Assembly (NCBI GenBank): GCA_018105865.1
Contig: CM030867.1
Location: 5,752,369-5,816,368, forward strand
Direction: 5' to 3'
Length of the DNA: 64,000 nt
Origin: Metaphire vulgaris
Lineage: Eukaryota > Annelida > Clitellata > Crassiclitellata > Megascolecidae
Each line of letters begins with the position of its first letter. The stretch's first letter is position 1. A program made the position numbers and the translations under genes. Shown here piece after piece: positions 53,012 to 64,000 of the stretch. The notes under the pieces were generated by a model, which worked only from the letters and a program-made list of their open reading frames with translations, made no database searches and had not been told where the DNA came from.

Positions 53012-53392
53012 ATGGATCCTTCGAGGATGAAACTGTGTCCGATCTGTGGATCCACTGAAGAGAATGAAAGCCGTTTAAAAGTTCACATAATGATGACTCG
53101 TAAAGCGAGCAATCCAGAACAGTTGCTAAGAGCTCTACGAAACTCAGAACTCGATGTATCGAAATTAGGCACGATACCCAAGATCACGGCGAACAGCAAA
53201 GAGGACACAAAAGGAAAGAAACCAGGTGCTACTTCCGGTGTAAAGAGCAGAATCGCTCACGAAGGCGTTAAAAGAAGCATCCCCAGTGAAGCATTCGTAG
53301 AACCTGAATTGACTGAAACGGATTCCGACGATCGAAAATCCGACATGCGACTGAGGCTAAAGTCCTTTCCAGTCGTCAGAAACCTCCCATAA
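53012..53392 (+). CDS. Extra ORF after pol in Gypsy 1
   Basis: An intact frame of 126 residues from the ATG at 53012 (an alternative ATG lies at 52991). It begins MDPSRMKLCPICGSTEENES, with C-x2-C followed 12 residues later by His, like the first half of a C2H2 finger; the second His position is Met/Thr. The rest is basic and Ser/Lys-rich, with no membrane segment or signal peptide, so it is not env-like. It sits between the integrase stop and the polypurine tract. I do not recognise its family. Confidence 0.5.
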   Translation: MDPSRMKLCPICGSTEENESRLKVHIMMTRKASNPEQLLRALRNSELDVSKLGTIPKITANSKEDTKGKKPGATSGVKSRIAHEGVKRSIPSEAFVEPELTETDSDDRKSDMRLRLKSFPVVRNLP

Positions 53393-53530
53393 GAAAAGAT
53401 GAAGGCGCATTGGTAGTTACCTACGCAAAGTTTTTCGAAGTTTAGGCTTTGAAGAGTTTCAGAACTAAGTTGTTTTAATAGTTTCTTCGATTTTACTGTA
53501 TAGTTTTGAATGAGGGCATTCAAAGTACTA

Positions 53531-53540
53531 AGTTGGGGGC
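53531..53540 (+). other. Polypurine tract of Gypsy 1
   Basis: AGTTGGGGGC lies immediately upstream of the 3' LTR start, in the position where plus-strand priming is expected. Confidence 0.5.
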
Positions 53541-53542
53541 AT

Positions 53543-55468
53543 TGTGGAGAATTTTTGATTTTACATTTGTCATTATTGGTTACCGGAATCTACCGGGCCA
53601 AAACGCATAGCTACCAGAAAATGCACTACATAATTAAGCGCACGATTGCCGTTTCAAACTTCTCCATTCTGGCATCTAAGTTCATTTATAGCGATTTTCA
53701 GTCGTATAAATCGATTCCTAATTAATTAAGCTAATTTTGTTGTTATAGGAAATTATTGAATGTTGATTATTTTAAGAGTTAGAGAGCGTTTAGTCGGAAG
53801 CGTCCGTCTGAGCCTATATTTTAACATTGTGGGTTTTAAAATGCTCCATTTATCCTTCTAACTTAATATTTCATGAATTCCATTCTTATAAATGAATTCT
53901 CCAGATATTTTATGAGAATTGTATCGTAAAAGCAGAATTTTGCACGATTGTTAATTAAGTTTGAGAGAGTTTTGTCGGAGGTCTCCGTCTGCCCCTTAAC
54001 ATTGCGAGATAGGAGAATCTTTGTTCGCGAATAACTCGATGATTATAAGTGCTACAGAAGTCATGTTTCTTAGCTCAAAGATAATTTTCTCGTGATTCGA
54101 ATGATATAATTTGTATAAGCAGTTGTGATATAATTCGTTTGTTAGAACTTGTTAAAGTTTAACATGTTGTCTATGGGACTTGATAACTCGGTTGTGATTG
54201 GTTGCGAAACCGTACTTTGTGAAGAACAATGACTCTGATTGGTTGGAGGTTCATTCTACCTCTCCAGATATTTTCTATATAAGAGCAGGCGCTCATCTAA
54301 TCGGTTCTGAACGAACTCCTGCCCCAACAAGGGCGGTCTGTTGATTGTGTTGGGAAGCCAAACAGCTTCGTTGCCCTCTAGAACAGAGGCCTAAAAACCT
54401 CTGTAACCTAGAACGGCGGTTGATTGTGTTCGGAAGCCAAACAGCTTCGTTGCCCTCTAGAACAGAGGCCTAAAAACCTCTGTAACCTAGAACGGCGGTT
54501 GATTGTGTTCGGAAGCCAAACAGCTTCGTTGCCCTCTAGAACAGAGGCCTAAAAACCTCTGTAACCTAGAACGGCATTGTGTTCGGAAGCCAGTCAGCTT
54601 CGTTGCCCTCTAGAACAGAGGCCTAAAAACCTCTGTAACCTAGAACGGCGGTAGATTGTGTTCGGAAGCCAAACAGCTTCGTTGCCCTCTAGAATAGAGG
54701 CCTAAAAACCTCTATAACCTAGAACGGCGGTAGATTGTTCGGAAGCCAAACAGCTTCGTTGCTAGAATAGAGGCCTAAAAACCTCTATAACCTAGAACGG
54801 CGGTTGAGAAGCCAAACAGCTTCGTGGCCTCAGCTTTGGCAGTTGAACTCTAGCAAACCACTAGGTTCACAGATCCAGTTGAGGGCTGTCACTTAAGTGC
54901 CCAGCTTTGGCAGTTGAACACTAGCAAACCACTAGGTTCCAGATCCAGTTATTTAGTGAGCAAATTTATTTTAAGTTGTCACGGATATTATTTGCGGATA
55001 TTTATTGCATGTTTAAATTGTGAACTGTTATAGAGTGAAACTCGTATCGATGGAAGATGAAGTCGAAGTCACATAATTAAGAACCGTTATATTGTCTGTT
55101 AGAACTCATATTGTTTGAGTGTTTACAAGTTGAGTAAAGTTCGTATCTATGCACGACGGTGCTGAGAACGTTTATGTAAGAGTCGTTCTATTTACTGACT
55201 ATTGTTTATTGGGACTCATATAGTCGGATCGTTATTTAAGGTAATACAGTGCGATGTTTCATAAGGTATCTCTGTAAAACGTTGTTATAAGTGATAAGAA
55301 CTTCTTCATTTATTAAGTATAAGAATGAATTCTGTGTCATTAAATAATAAGTTTAATGTTTGTGTTTTCACAAGTTAGCTACGCCAGAAACGGGTAGGGG
55401 CCCATATTATTTTAAGCGAAGTCTCTCTCTCAGAATTATCCCCCTTGGTTATTTGTAAATTCGCTACA
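53543..55468 (+). repeat. 3' LTR of Gypsy 1
   Basis: Collinear with 45975-47900. TATATAAG at 54276-54283 and seven 79-bp-type units at 54341-54835, including the same two-arm change in units 5 and 6. Differences from LTR 1 are mainly short deletions in one or the other copy. Confidence 0.95.
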
Positions 55469-55914
55469 TAACTGTATCTAGTGTTCTGCTTTGGTTAAAT
55501 GAGGGCCATGAGGCAAATAATACGTATTATGTGACGTGTAACGTCTGCAAATCATGTATTTCCGGTTTTACGCGAGTACTCGAGTACTCGCTAAGCTACT
55601 CGACTCCTACTCGACTCCTAAACTACTCGGTTAGCGCAGCCCTATCGTCAACTTTTGTCTGACTTTGCCATAGATAGACGGAATCTAGTGTATAATAATA
55701 AATCTATGGAATGACATAATTATCAAAACAATATGGTTATTGCGTTGAAGTTATGAAGTAGGCCTAACGCTAAAGCATAATATAGGGTTTGTTCCTTGAT
55801 TGCTTTTAATTTGTACATATTTTCTGACAGTAACAATTCGAGTTTTTATACGTTTCTGTTTAGTTATAAGACTGGCTATTTTATTTACTTTATTTTATTT
55901 ACTTTGATTGATTC

Positions 55915-57121
55915 TCATCACTCAACTGAAACCGTTCTCGCCTACATTCATGACAGACTCAACCGCAATTTATTGGTCTCCGACAAGTTACTGGCCTTTG
56001 TCTCCTTGACCTCTCTGCTGCATTTGATACCATAGATCACAAAATTCTGCTCGAACGACTCTCTCTGGTTTGGAATATCAGAAATAGCTCACAACTGGTT
56101 TTCATCTTATCTTAAATCCCGCTTTTTTCAAGTGTCCTGTCTTAGCCAAATTTCTCTATCTCACACTGTAGATTATGGAGTGCCTCAAGGATCTGTTCTC
56201 GGGCCTGTACTGTTCAGCCTCTACACCTCACCACTTTCATCTCTAATTAATTCCCTCAAATTAAATCACCAACTCTATTCCGATGACACTCAGCTATTCC
56301 TGTCCTTCTCACCTCTTTCATTCAATGCTTCTATTATTGAGCTTGAATCTGCATTCTCATCAATCTCTATGTGGATGTCATCTAATCTCCTCGCTCTCAA
56401 CCCATCTAAGACAGAGTTTCTTTTAATCGGACTACCCCAACAACTCAAAAAAATTGACAATCCTAAACTAGTTTTGGCTTCTGACACCACAATAATCCCT
56501 GTTCCAACTGCTAGAAATCTAGGATTCAAATTTGATTCTTTTCTAAACTTCGAATCACAAATTTCCCAACTATCAAAAGCCTGCTATGTTCATATTCGTG
56601 AGATGCGCCTACGTCCTTGCCTAGATACTAAAACTGCCTCCACAATTGCCACCTCAATAGTCCACTCCAAATTAGATTATTGTAACTCCCTCTACTATAA
56701 CCTTCCCAAAGCCTCTATCAACAAATTGCAATCAATACAAAATGCATTAGCTCGTGCTGTTACTATGTCACCTAAATTCTCCCATATTTCACCCATACTA
56801 AAATCATTACATTGGCTTAAAATAACAGAACGTATCCGATATAAGATAATAACACTTACACATAGCTCACTTCAGTCATCAAAACCTGTCTACCTTAGGT
56901 CACTATTAACCCCTCAGCCTCCTCGACCTACACGTTCATCATCTTACCTCACTCTGTCACGCCCACTCAATCAGTCATCCCTGAAAATTTGCAACCGTGC
57001 CTTCTCATACGCCTCACCTGAACTTTGGAACTCGATCCCAGCTTCCCTCCGCAGACTTGGACACTTTCAAACAATAAAATCCGATTCCTCATTTCCTATA
57101 ATTCCTGCATTATCTCCTTAA
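55915..57121 (+). pseudogene. LINE ORF2 (reverse transcriptase) of the 55.8-kb LINE
   Basis: Frame 55796-56035 includes SHHSTETVLAYIHDRLN. After a small deletion, frame 56132-57121 (329 residues) has DYGVPQGSVLGPVLFSLY, LYSDDTQLFLSF with YSDD in the active site, SKLDYCNSLYYNLPKASI and SPELWNSIPASLR. The catalytic DLSAAFDTIDH block lies between the frames. The chain has at least three frameshifts. A related fragment is at 7600-7750. Confidence 0.9.
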
Positions 57122-57292
57122 GTCTTCAGGTCTAAACTTAAATCATTCCTTTTTCTAAAATCATATCCTCCATAGCTGTAACAACCTAGCCTCACTGCCC
57201 TTTGGACATTGACTATTGCCTGGCTGATAACATACCTTCCCTATAGCTATTTTAAGAGAGGCTGAGCACCTAAGAATAAGCAGCTACTATTG

Positions 57293-57967
57293 CAGTGTCT
57301 CGCAAACTTTTTACCTCGCGGCACACTAAACAGAACAAATTTTTTTCACGGCACATTCTTCATAAAATTACAAAACCAACCAACAATTTATTAAATTGAG
57401 TGTTCTTTATTAAGGAACTGCCGGGTCTGCAGTCACATATAATGATATGTAGATGTAACAAACATTTTGCGTTCATAGACTGTAGATCGTTGTTTTCCTT
57501 AGTGTCGTTTTCACCTTGCATTTTCTCAGATCTTGCCAAAAATTTATCCATTTCAAATTTCATAGGGCTAAATCTCGGTAAAAGCATCAAATTCAACTGT
57601 TACTATACTTATAGTTACCCTACTATTGCAACATCTCAACACATGCAATGTAATAATTTCAAAACGGTAATTGGGTCAAATGTATCCTTGCGCTCAGAAA
57701 AGGGCGGTGATGACGTTAATTTCTGGTCTTGCATCGGCGCAGCGTTATATAAAAAAATGGATGTCCGATATATTGTATTGTAGGCTGTGCCAGGCTGGTG
57801 TGAGGTTCTATATATGACGCCATTTTTACACTTGCTCATCCGGCAAAATTTTTAGGAAGGGAACAAAAAAATTAAAATAATAGTAAAATTCTGAAATTCT
57901 TTCACGGCACAGCTGGAATCTCTAGCGGCACACTAGTGTGCCGCGGCACACAGTTTGCGAGACACTG
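57293..57967. mobile_element. hAT MITE, CAGTGTCTCGCAAACT ends
   Basis: 675 bp with ends CAGTGTCTCGCAAACT and AGTTTGCGAGACACTG, and CGGCACACTAGTGTGCCGCG just inside. The target duplication TACTATTG is perfect at 57285-57292 and 57968-57975. Confidence 0.95.
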
Positions 57968-58035
57968 TACTATTGTGCTGTTTTCCAAGGCGCTATAGAA
58001 ATCCACGAGATTTTACTTTACTTACTTTACTTTAC

Positions 58036-59259
58036 TCTAAAATGAAATAACTTCGTCTGTCACTCTTATATTGATTCTACTAATGGTGTACTCTATAGCG
58101 ATGCTGAAACAAATTTTGATCCTCTATCATTACAGGATTTTACAGTTTAAACATCTGCTTAGTAAGAAAGGCAGGGTAATCATGGGGTTTAGGTGCCTAT
58201 AATATCCATAAACATTAATCTAATATTAATCGAACGTCTACATGGGATAATTGACAGCTTTAGCAGATAATGTTACTGCAAACACATCAGCGTTTCGAGA
58301 TCAATTTCGGAACCACGCATCGCATTCCTCTCGTAAAAAGTTACACCAATCGATACAAGTTTTGGCATGAATTGAAGCTTTGTGCATGATGTCCAATTGT
58401 GGCATGTCTCGGGACCAGCAGTACATCATATCTACAATTTGTTTCAGCGTCAGGTAACTACCAAAGAAGAAAGAATTGTCTCTGATCGATTAGCGAGAAC
58501 TGCACTGGGTACATTTTCTACGCATGCCATCTTAATTTCCTACATGAGCGTTTATGCGACATAGGATGTTGCAGTTCACGCAAGTCAATTCGTTCCACAA
58601 CGACCATCTGCTAACAAGCCAGTCAATGCATGCACTATCATTGCTGGCAATAATGTACAAAATTTCCACGACTCTGCCGTTTTAGCTTGAACAGAGAGAA
58701 TGGAGGTGTTCGGCACGAAGTTAACTGAAACAGTACATCTGCCAGCCATTATTTAAGCAAATTATTTAAGCAAGTTATTAGAAGACTTCTTACTTTTCAA
58801 TTACATGCTGCTTGCCTGCACTGCAATTGTCACGTGATCCGCTGACATCATTCTGTCGGCTGTGGCCTCTAATATAGGCTCCTAAACTCTATGATTACCA
58901 CCTTTCGACCGTTGGATTGGCACTTGATGTTTAAATGGTTGCTGGCCGCTCTTGTACCCCAATGGCATTCAAATGTTACTTACCATGGCTATAGTTACAT
59001 CAGATGTGATTTATAGGTTAAAACTTAAAAGCACCACCATATGGCCCATGTCATCTCCCACCTGACATCCAGCTTCACCGTGCTGTGATCCAGTGGATAT
59101 ACCAGATCAAAGCTGGCATCCAAAACTAGAAACTGACAAAGATGAAGTCTAAGTTCCAATTGTAAAGATGCGTGATAGTTTCGACTATAGTAGATGCCTT
59201 TGATCAATGATGATATATTTATGTGAAAACTGAGATGGCAGAAGGATAGCTTTGGACGC
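58036..59259. other. Unassigned sequence
   Basis: Short frames only. No domain, terminal repeat or tandem repeat recognised. Confidence 0.4.
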
Positions 59260-59690
59260 TGTATTGTAATTAGTAATAATAGTAATGTGATTTAAAGTGG
59301 TTTAGGAGGCTAAGTAAGCCTGTGTGAAAACCACTGTAGTAACTCTCCACATTTAATAACCTAGTTTTCCGAGATAGCCTTTGAATCTCATTTACCGTTT
59401 CAACTCTCTCTGCCACCTCATCCAAACTGTTCCATTTGTTCACAACCCTTGCACCCACCCTCTGCTTAAACAATTTGTATTTGTAGCCTCTTGTGCTGCT
59501 TTAGTGTGCCAATGTAAAGAATCGATCATATGGCACATCTACTTTCCAGTCATTATTTTGTATGTTTCAATCAAATCCTCTCTCTCTCTCTCCTCTTCTC
59601 CTTTCTAATATTGTCAATCCACAATATTGAAGTCTTTTTTCATAGCTTAAATTATGGCATCCATTGACCATCTTTGTTGCTTGTCTTTGC
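59260..59690 (-). mobile_element. CR1-type LINE 3' fragment
   Basis: The minus strand reads LFKQRVGARVVNKWNSLDEV, the block near the C-terminus of CR1-like reverse transcriptase proteins. It is preceded in sense by a DLIETYKI-like trace around 59590. It is only a tail fragment. Confidence 0.7.
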
Positions 59691-59699
59691 TCTTTTTCT

Positions 59700-60415
59700 A
59701 AAAGGCCTCCAAATTTGGTCTTCATGTTTCATGGACAGACCAAATGTTCAAAACCTTGGATCTGGTCCTGTGGGGGGAACCAATCCTCATCGGTTCTGAA
59801 ACTGTGGATTCGGTTGACAGAATTTGTTACCTTGGATCAAATATGTACAGTGTGGCCAATTCACTTGATGAGTTTTTCCTTTGCTTGGGCATTGCTTCAT
59901 CTGTCATGCAATGCCTTGACCAAATATGGCAGCAACGTCTGCTGAGCTTGCAAACTAAATTTTGGATGTACACATGTCTTGTGTTCTCAACACTCTTATA
60001 TGGAAGTGAGACATGGATGATGATTGATCACGAGTGCAAAAGACTTGAAGCTTTTCACACTAAGGCTCAATGTCGAGGCCTTAATATTAGATGGTTTGAC
60101 GTAATATGCAACGATGAAGTATACCGGTACATGTGCTCTGCACTAGAGACTGTACAAGCCATTGTTCGTCATCGATGTCTTGGCCTCTTTGGGCATGTCG
60201 CAAGACTTCCATCAGCTGTACCTGCCTCAGAGCTGCACTTCACCTGCTAGTGCAACTTCGAGACAGACATTGACATTACAGGAGACAGATCACCAATCAC
60301 TTGGCTTCACCAAATCCATGGGGACCTGGATTACCAGTGTCTGAGATCTTCCAATGTGCGCAGAACAGACTGTTGTGGCATACAATCGCAACAACCGAAA
60401 GGCTACGCACTTAGT
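59700..60415 (+). mobile_element. LINE C-terminal fragment (RTE/jockey group)
   Basis: Frame 59744-60250 has STLLYGSETWMMIDHECKRL, IRWFDVICNDEV and LGLFGHVARLP, the post-RT region of a LINE ORF2. After a shift, TWLHQIHGDLD near 60300 extends it. Exact clade uncertain. Confidence 0.75.
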
Positions 60416-60854
60416 TGATAATAATAAACATTCTCCTAGCTATTTTATCTGCACCATGCCTGTTATGATGCAACCCAGCCCTTCCCAAATACTTATCCCA
60501 AACAACAAAGTCGGCATTCAGAAATTCCGCTCCTTCAATCTGGCACAGTCCCACAGCTCATTGTTGATGCTGGTCCTCCTCTCCATTTCCCAAGACAGTT
60601 TTCATGATTGATTATCATGTCTGATAAGAAAAGTGCTTATACCATTTAAAGAAATAAGAATATCTGGACAAAGAATCTGGTGCAACTTGAAGAATCACAG
60701 AAAAAGATTAACTTCCACTCTTCCAGTAGAAGAGCGATCAGTAGAAAATAACAGCAGGATACCACTCAAAATCAAAATTCTTGGTCATTATCTGCACCTT
60801 GGAGCATCTATCAAAGGAAAGAAAGATCATGTAAAGGTAATCGTAAAGGAAGTA
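60416..60854. other. Unassigned sequence
   Basis: No recognised feature before the next LINE fragment. Confidence 0.4.
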
Positions 60855-61203
60855 ACATTGCACCATTACTGATGAACCTACATTGGCTCTCAATACCTGA
60901 GCGCATAAAATACAAACTGGTGCTGCTGGTTTTTTGCTGCCTTCACTAGGGCGGGTCAAAAAAATTTTTTGTCACGGAACTGAGGAAATATTTGCATATC
61001 CATCTGATTTGAAAGAAAATCACAAAAGAACTATTTTTGAACGTGTGGAAGTGCCCCATTTTTAATTAGGAGAGTTTGTACATTACTCGAAAATCACACA
61101 AATTTGTATGCCATCAATGAATGATCAATAGACGATCGGCATTTCACAGTTACTCACTCAGTAAGTGTTTATTACAAGAAGTTTTCACAAAAATCTTTTT
61201 TTT

Positions 61204-61890
61204 TTACTCAAATAGGGGCATTCGATTTCGATAATTGACTCGGGCGTGAATAAAACCGTCTCTTGCTTCAAAGCAATGAACTGCTGTTGAAGCATCTGTT
61301 ACTAGTTTTATGCAACGCTCCACTCCATGTGTGTGATTCTTGTAATCCAAAGTAAGTGGGACAATTCCTAGCTTGGCAATATCTTCATCTAATACGTCTT
61401 CACTCAACTCTGGCATATCGTGGTCACATGTGGTATTTTCAAAACGAACAAGGAATTTACTGTACTTTCGCAGTGCTGCAATTCATTACACAATGAAGTC
61501 AGAGAAACTTGAGGGTCCATAGGTGGATCCATCCAACCAACGTTTTAAACAGATTTCTCAAAGGCAATTAATTCATTTGTATGCAGCATACATATAAACC
61601 AATTGACTGAATGTCAATGTTGCAGCATGCAATTGTGTCATTTGCTATGACGAATCCACAAAACAAATCAGCATATCTTGCAAGTGTCCTAATCAGTTCA
61701 ATCTGATGGATTACTCCAGCTTTACAGCCTGTGTTATTGTATGTACCATCGCAGCCTACTGCTGAGATACAATCATCTGCATCTGCATTCTGTTATCAAT
61801 TTTAGAATACTACTGGCAATGTCAGTACTTCTTCCTGATGAAGGTGTAAGGTGAGTTAGATAATTGCCACCTGGTTCTTCAACAAGAACA
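61204..61890 (-). pseudogene. Transposase remnant, catalytic/C-terminal part
   Basis: A minus-strand trace around 61790-61700 reads ISAVGCDGTYNNTGCKAGVI. Frame 61416-61204 reads HTHGVERCIKLVTDASTAVH then FEARDGFIHARVNYRNRMPL. I recall both blocks from uncharacterised transposase-like proteins of insects and cnidarians, but cannot give a family name. Frameshifts and stops separate them. Confidence 0.6.
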
Positions 61891-62452
61891 TAGTGATCTT
61901 CAACAATAGTATCACAATACCACTTGCTATTTTTTTACTTTGACTAAAGTGGCATTCCATCTCCCATCGACGTAAATACCTGTTATGGATTTGTGTGACT
62001 GTCTTACTGTATACCTCGCTGCCAATGTTTCTTTAATTTATGTCTCTCTAATGTACTTTGTTCTTATCAATTACAAAGCTTTGATCTTCTTTGCTTACAA
62101 GGCCAAAATCGATAAGCACTGTTCGCTTCTTTTGCTAGGTGCAGAAGAGGTAATCGCATTTGATTTGATCTTATTTTTTCTGCAAAAGAGTTCAGCATCG
62201 CTATCAGAAAATACCTCACAGTTGCTTTCTTAATCACTCCCTTCACTATCATTGACTTTGTCTTCACCAAGATCTAATATTTATTATCACTATCCGATGT
62301 TTTCGTTACTCTTTTAGCTTTGTCTTCTTCATTGTGCTTTCGTTGCATCCTTTTTCATAACCGCTTTGTTGATTCTACGTCTAACCTTCCAATAAACATT
62401 TTCCTTGAATTTCTTTAATCCAATAAGAACAACTGTTCCTGTTGCGGGACTT

Positions 62453-62707
62453 TCAAATGTTTAGGACACTTGCAAGATGTGCTGATTTTTTTGTGGATTC
62501 GTCATAGCAAATGACACAAGTGCATGCTGCAATGTCAAACAAAGAGTTCAAGCTACTCAAGTAGGTGGCTTGACGCGTTGAACTTGACTTAGAACGACAT
62601 AGTTCTGAACCAGTGGAAATTAGTGTTTCGACACATTTCAAGACAGACGGAGAGTGAAGTGTTGGAATGAAAGCCTTGTTCCAGAGATTGATTATAGCCT
62701 CTGACAC
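62453..62707 (-). pseudogene. Transposase remnant, N-terminal part
   Basis: A minus-strand frame with IINLWNKAFIPTLHSPSVLK and YLSSLNSLFDIAACTC. The LFDIA block is typical of the N-terminal region of the same transposase-like family. Its last ~24 residues are encoded by the inverted duplication and are not original. Confidence 0.55.
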
Positions 62708-63639
62708 AACTATTTTATTGTCTTTGTGTCATTCTTTTTGTTTTGATGTGCAAGAAGTGCTGTTGAACTTGTGTATTTGTGGCATCATATTGAAAGGAAT
62801 TCCTATAACATTACCGAATATAGCATGCCATGTAATGTTTCTTGTTGTCATGTCGAAACCACACTTTCCAACCTTTATAGAATAAATTATTGAACAGTGT
62901 ACTGTTAAAACAAAGAGGCAATCAAATTACAGTCGAAAGTTAGGTAAAAAAAAATTGTGTGCCAAAATAGCAAGCAATAACAATTCTCAAATGAGCAATG
63001 CTGACAAATACTACAATCTTTAGGGCCAAAAATGGGGCGTTTGCAATAGCACAACTACCATTTTATTAGTTGTTTCTTTCTTCAGACTTCATTTCACAAA
63101 TAATTACCAAGTTCCGTAATGAAATTCCAAATTTTTTTATGTTTCGACCCGCCCTAGCCTTCACGGTATAGGCCCGGCATATCTTAAGGCTGAACTGCAG
63201 TGGACAGCAGATCTCGAGGACCGACGGCGCTTGAGGTCAGCCTCTACTAAGACGCTACAACATCCAACGTACATGCCTCACCTCGGTAGGTGATCGCACC
63301 TTCCCAGTTACTGCTGCAAAGACCTGGAATAGTCTGCCTTCTAGTATACAAAACTTGTCATCACTCGACATGTTCAAGAAGCAACTGAAGAAGGTTTTTC
63401 CAGACAGCTACATGTCTCAAGTTAATAACTAACAATGTAGCTTGTTCACACAGTCTGTTATCGGATGAGTTACCACATAAATCTTAACTTTTAATAATAA
63501 TTAATAATAACAATTTTATGGCAAAAGAAGTTTAATTTTCCAATGTCATTAAGTTGAGTTGTACAAGCAAAACTGGATTAAGTGCTGAATGCCTACGATG
63601 AATGTGTAAAATGAGGATAATATGATTCAGTGAATGAAC

Positions 63640-63835
63640 TCGTGCGGAAAAGTGCGGAAACCCCATTCTTTGGAATGCATTACCTGGCCATGTGACTAGA
63701 GAGTCCAATCTTGAATCATTCGCAAGGAAACTTAAAACATATTTCTTCGAGACATCGTATTAGTGTAAAGCACTCTAGCCTTTGACTTTTCTTCATGTTT
63801 TTGCGTTATATAAATTGACTGACTTTTTAACCTAA
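63640..63835 (+). mobile_element. L2/CR1-like LINE 3' end
   Basis: The plus strand reads GNPILWNALPGHVTRESNLE and LKTYFFETSY, then stop. The 3' UTR follows with GCGTTATATAAATTGACTGA, the same family as 366-1077 and 2288-4715. It ends in (CCTAA)-type repeats near 63830-63842. Confidence 0.8.
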
Positions 63836-63840
63836 CCTAA

Positions 63841-64000
63841 CCTAATTGTTTGACATCACAAAAGAAACTGGCGAATGACTGTTGAGTGAGGATAGACATT
63901 ATATCATCTTCGTATCGAAAGTAAAGGAAATGTTGGATATGCAGTTGGAAAGGCTGCGAGTTGCTAAAGTATTTATCCATTCAAAAGAAGAAAAGTTAGT
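63841..64000. other. Unassigned sequence
   Basis: Nothing recognised up to the window edge. Confidence 0.4.

Larger units (their letters stand above)
45975..55468 (+). mobile_element. Ty3/Gypsy retrotransposon 1 with two 1926-bp LTRs
   Basis: LTRs 45975-47900 and 53543-55468 start TGTGGAG and end CTACA. The target duplication is TAAC (45971-45974 and 55469-55472), and the empty site at about 18793 reads CAGTAACTGTATTTAG. Order: gag, protease, RT, RNase H, integrase, extra ORF. All pol frames are broken. Confidence 0.95.
45771..55644. mobile_element. hAT-C MITE, split by Gypsy 1
   Basis: Ends TAGGGCTGCGC and GCGCAGCCCTA, with the perfect 8-bp target duplication TCGTCAAC at 45763-45770 and 55645-55652. 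Subterminal GAGTACTCGAGTACTCG repeats lie on both sides. Without the retrotransposon the element is 376 bp. A rearranged relative is at 18578-18977 and shows the site before the Gypsy insertion. Confidence 0.95.
55796..58035 (+). mobile_element. L2/CR1-like LINE, 5'-truncated
   Basis: The reverse transcriptase and C-terminal region are readable from about 55915. The 3' UTR ends AAGGCGCTATAGAAATCC and a (CTTTA)n-like tail. A MITE with perfect target duplication interrupts the 3' UTR at 57293-57967. Confidence 0.85.
60947..63156 (-). mobile_element. DNA transposon, TAGGGCGGGTC ends
   Basis: Ends TAGGGCGGGTC and GACCCGCCCTA are perfect inverted repeats followed by A/T runs. The 8-bp target duplication GCCTTCAC is perfect at 60939-60946 and 63157-63164. 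The interior holds minus-strand transposase remnants and a 70-bp inverted duplication (61621-61690 and 62461-62530). Confidence 0.9.
60855..63480 (+). mobile_element. CR1/L2-like LINE 3' end, split by a DNA transposon
   Basis: Left of the insertion the plus strand reads LHWLSIPERIKYKLVLLVF. Right of it the frame resumes with GIGPAYLKAELQW and LRSASTKTLQHP, then FPVTAAKTWNSLPSSIQ. Joined, these are the consecutive C-terminal blocks of a LINE ORF2. The 3' end lies near 63480 with AATAATAAT repeats. Confidence 0.8.

Noticed and set aside
52991..53392. Envelope gene of an endogenous retrovirus
   Set aside because: No signal peptide, furin-like site or membrane segment; the frame is basic with a half zinc finger.
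57400..57783. 127-residue plus-strand frame
   Set aside because: Lies wholly inside the hAT MITE with a perfect target duplication; no transposase motif.

Overview
This is a metazoan, almost certainly invertebrate, genomic window that is gene-poor and packed with transposable elements. The evidence is a tRNA-type SINE pair, L2/CR1-like and RTE-like LINEs, Ty3/Gypsy retrotransposons, piggyBac and pogo/Tigger-like remnants, an exceptional number of hAT-type DNA transposons, and C2H2 zinc-finger genes. I cannot name the species from sequence alone. There is no prokaryotic or organellar content.

Layout. 0.3-5.5 kb: a hAT copy split by an L2-like LINE tail, then a 5'-truncated L2-like LINE inside a second hAT with GATC-rich ends. 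5.5-6.5 kb: a minus-strand LTR-like promoter with tandem hairpin repeats. 7-13.3 kb: LINE and piggyBac debris and a C2H2 zinc-finger gene with almost identical fingers, between two inverted ~130-bp repeats. 13.5-17.5 kb: minus-strand Gypsy gag-pro remnant split by a hAT with a perfect 8-bp target duplication. 17.6-22.3 kb: SINEs, MITEs, a long hairpin and abutting hAT elements. 23.5-25 kb: RTE-like fragments. 25.2-26.2 kb: the best host gene candidate, a three-finger C2H2 protein with a visible splice acceptor and poly(A) signal. 26.9-30.3 kb: hAT and Tigger-like elements nested three deep. 30.6-36.4 kb: a degraded minus-strand Gypsy. 36.6-39.5 kb: a four-level nest with a twin-primed RTE LINE. 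39.7-45.8 kb: more hAT elements, one carrying eight spaced 23-bp hairpin repeats. 45.8-55.6 kb: a 376-bp hAT MITE holding a 9.5-kb Gypsy with two 1926-bp LTRs. 55.8-63.8 kb: LINEs, one split by a MITE and another by a 2.2-kb DNA transposon with odd transposase remnants.

The autonomous elements look dead: every long reading frame outside the two zinc-finger genes carries frameshifts or stops. Fourteen insertions, of which eleven carry identical target duplications, plus several empty-site paralogues allow the order of insertions to be read directly.

The signals I consider most unusual are structured tandem repeats downstream of LTR-like promoters. The 79-bp units in the Gypsy LTR leader hold two hairpins, with a matched two-arm substitution in one hairpin and a matched two-arm insertion in the other. 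Eight exactly 23-bp repeats at 44.6-45.1 kb keep a CGGTT/AACCG stem while the loop varies. A third, unrelated 38-bp array sits in the same position behind a minus-strand TATA box at 6.3 kb.
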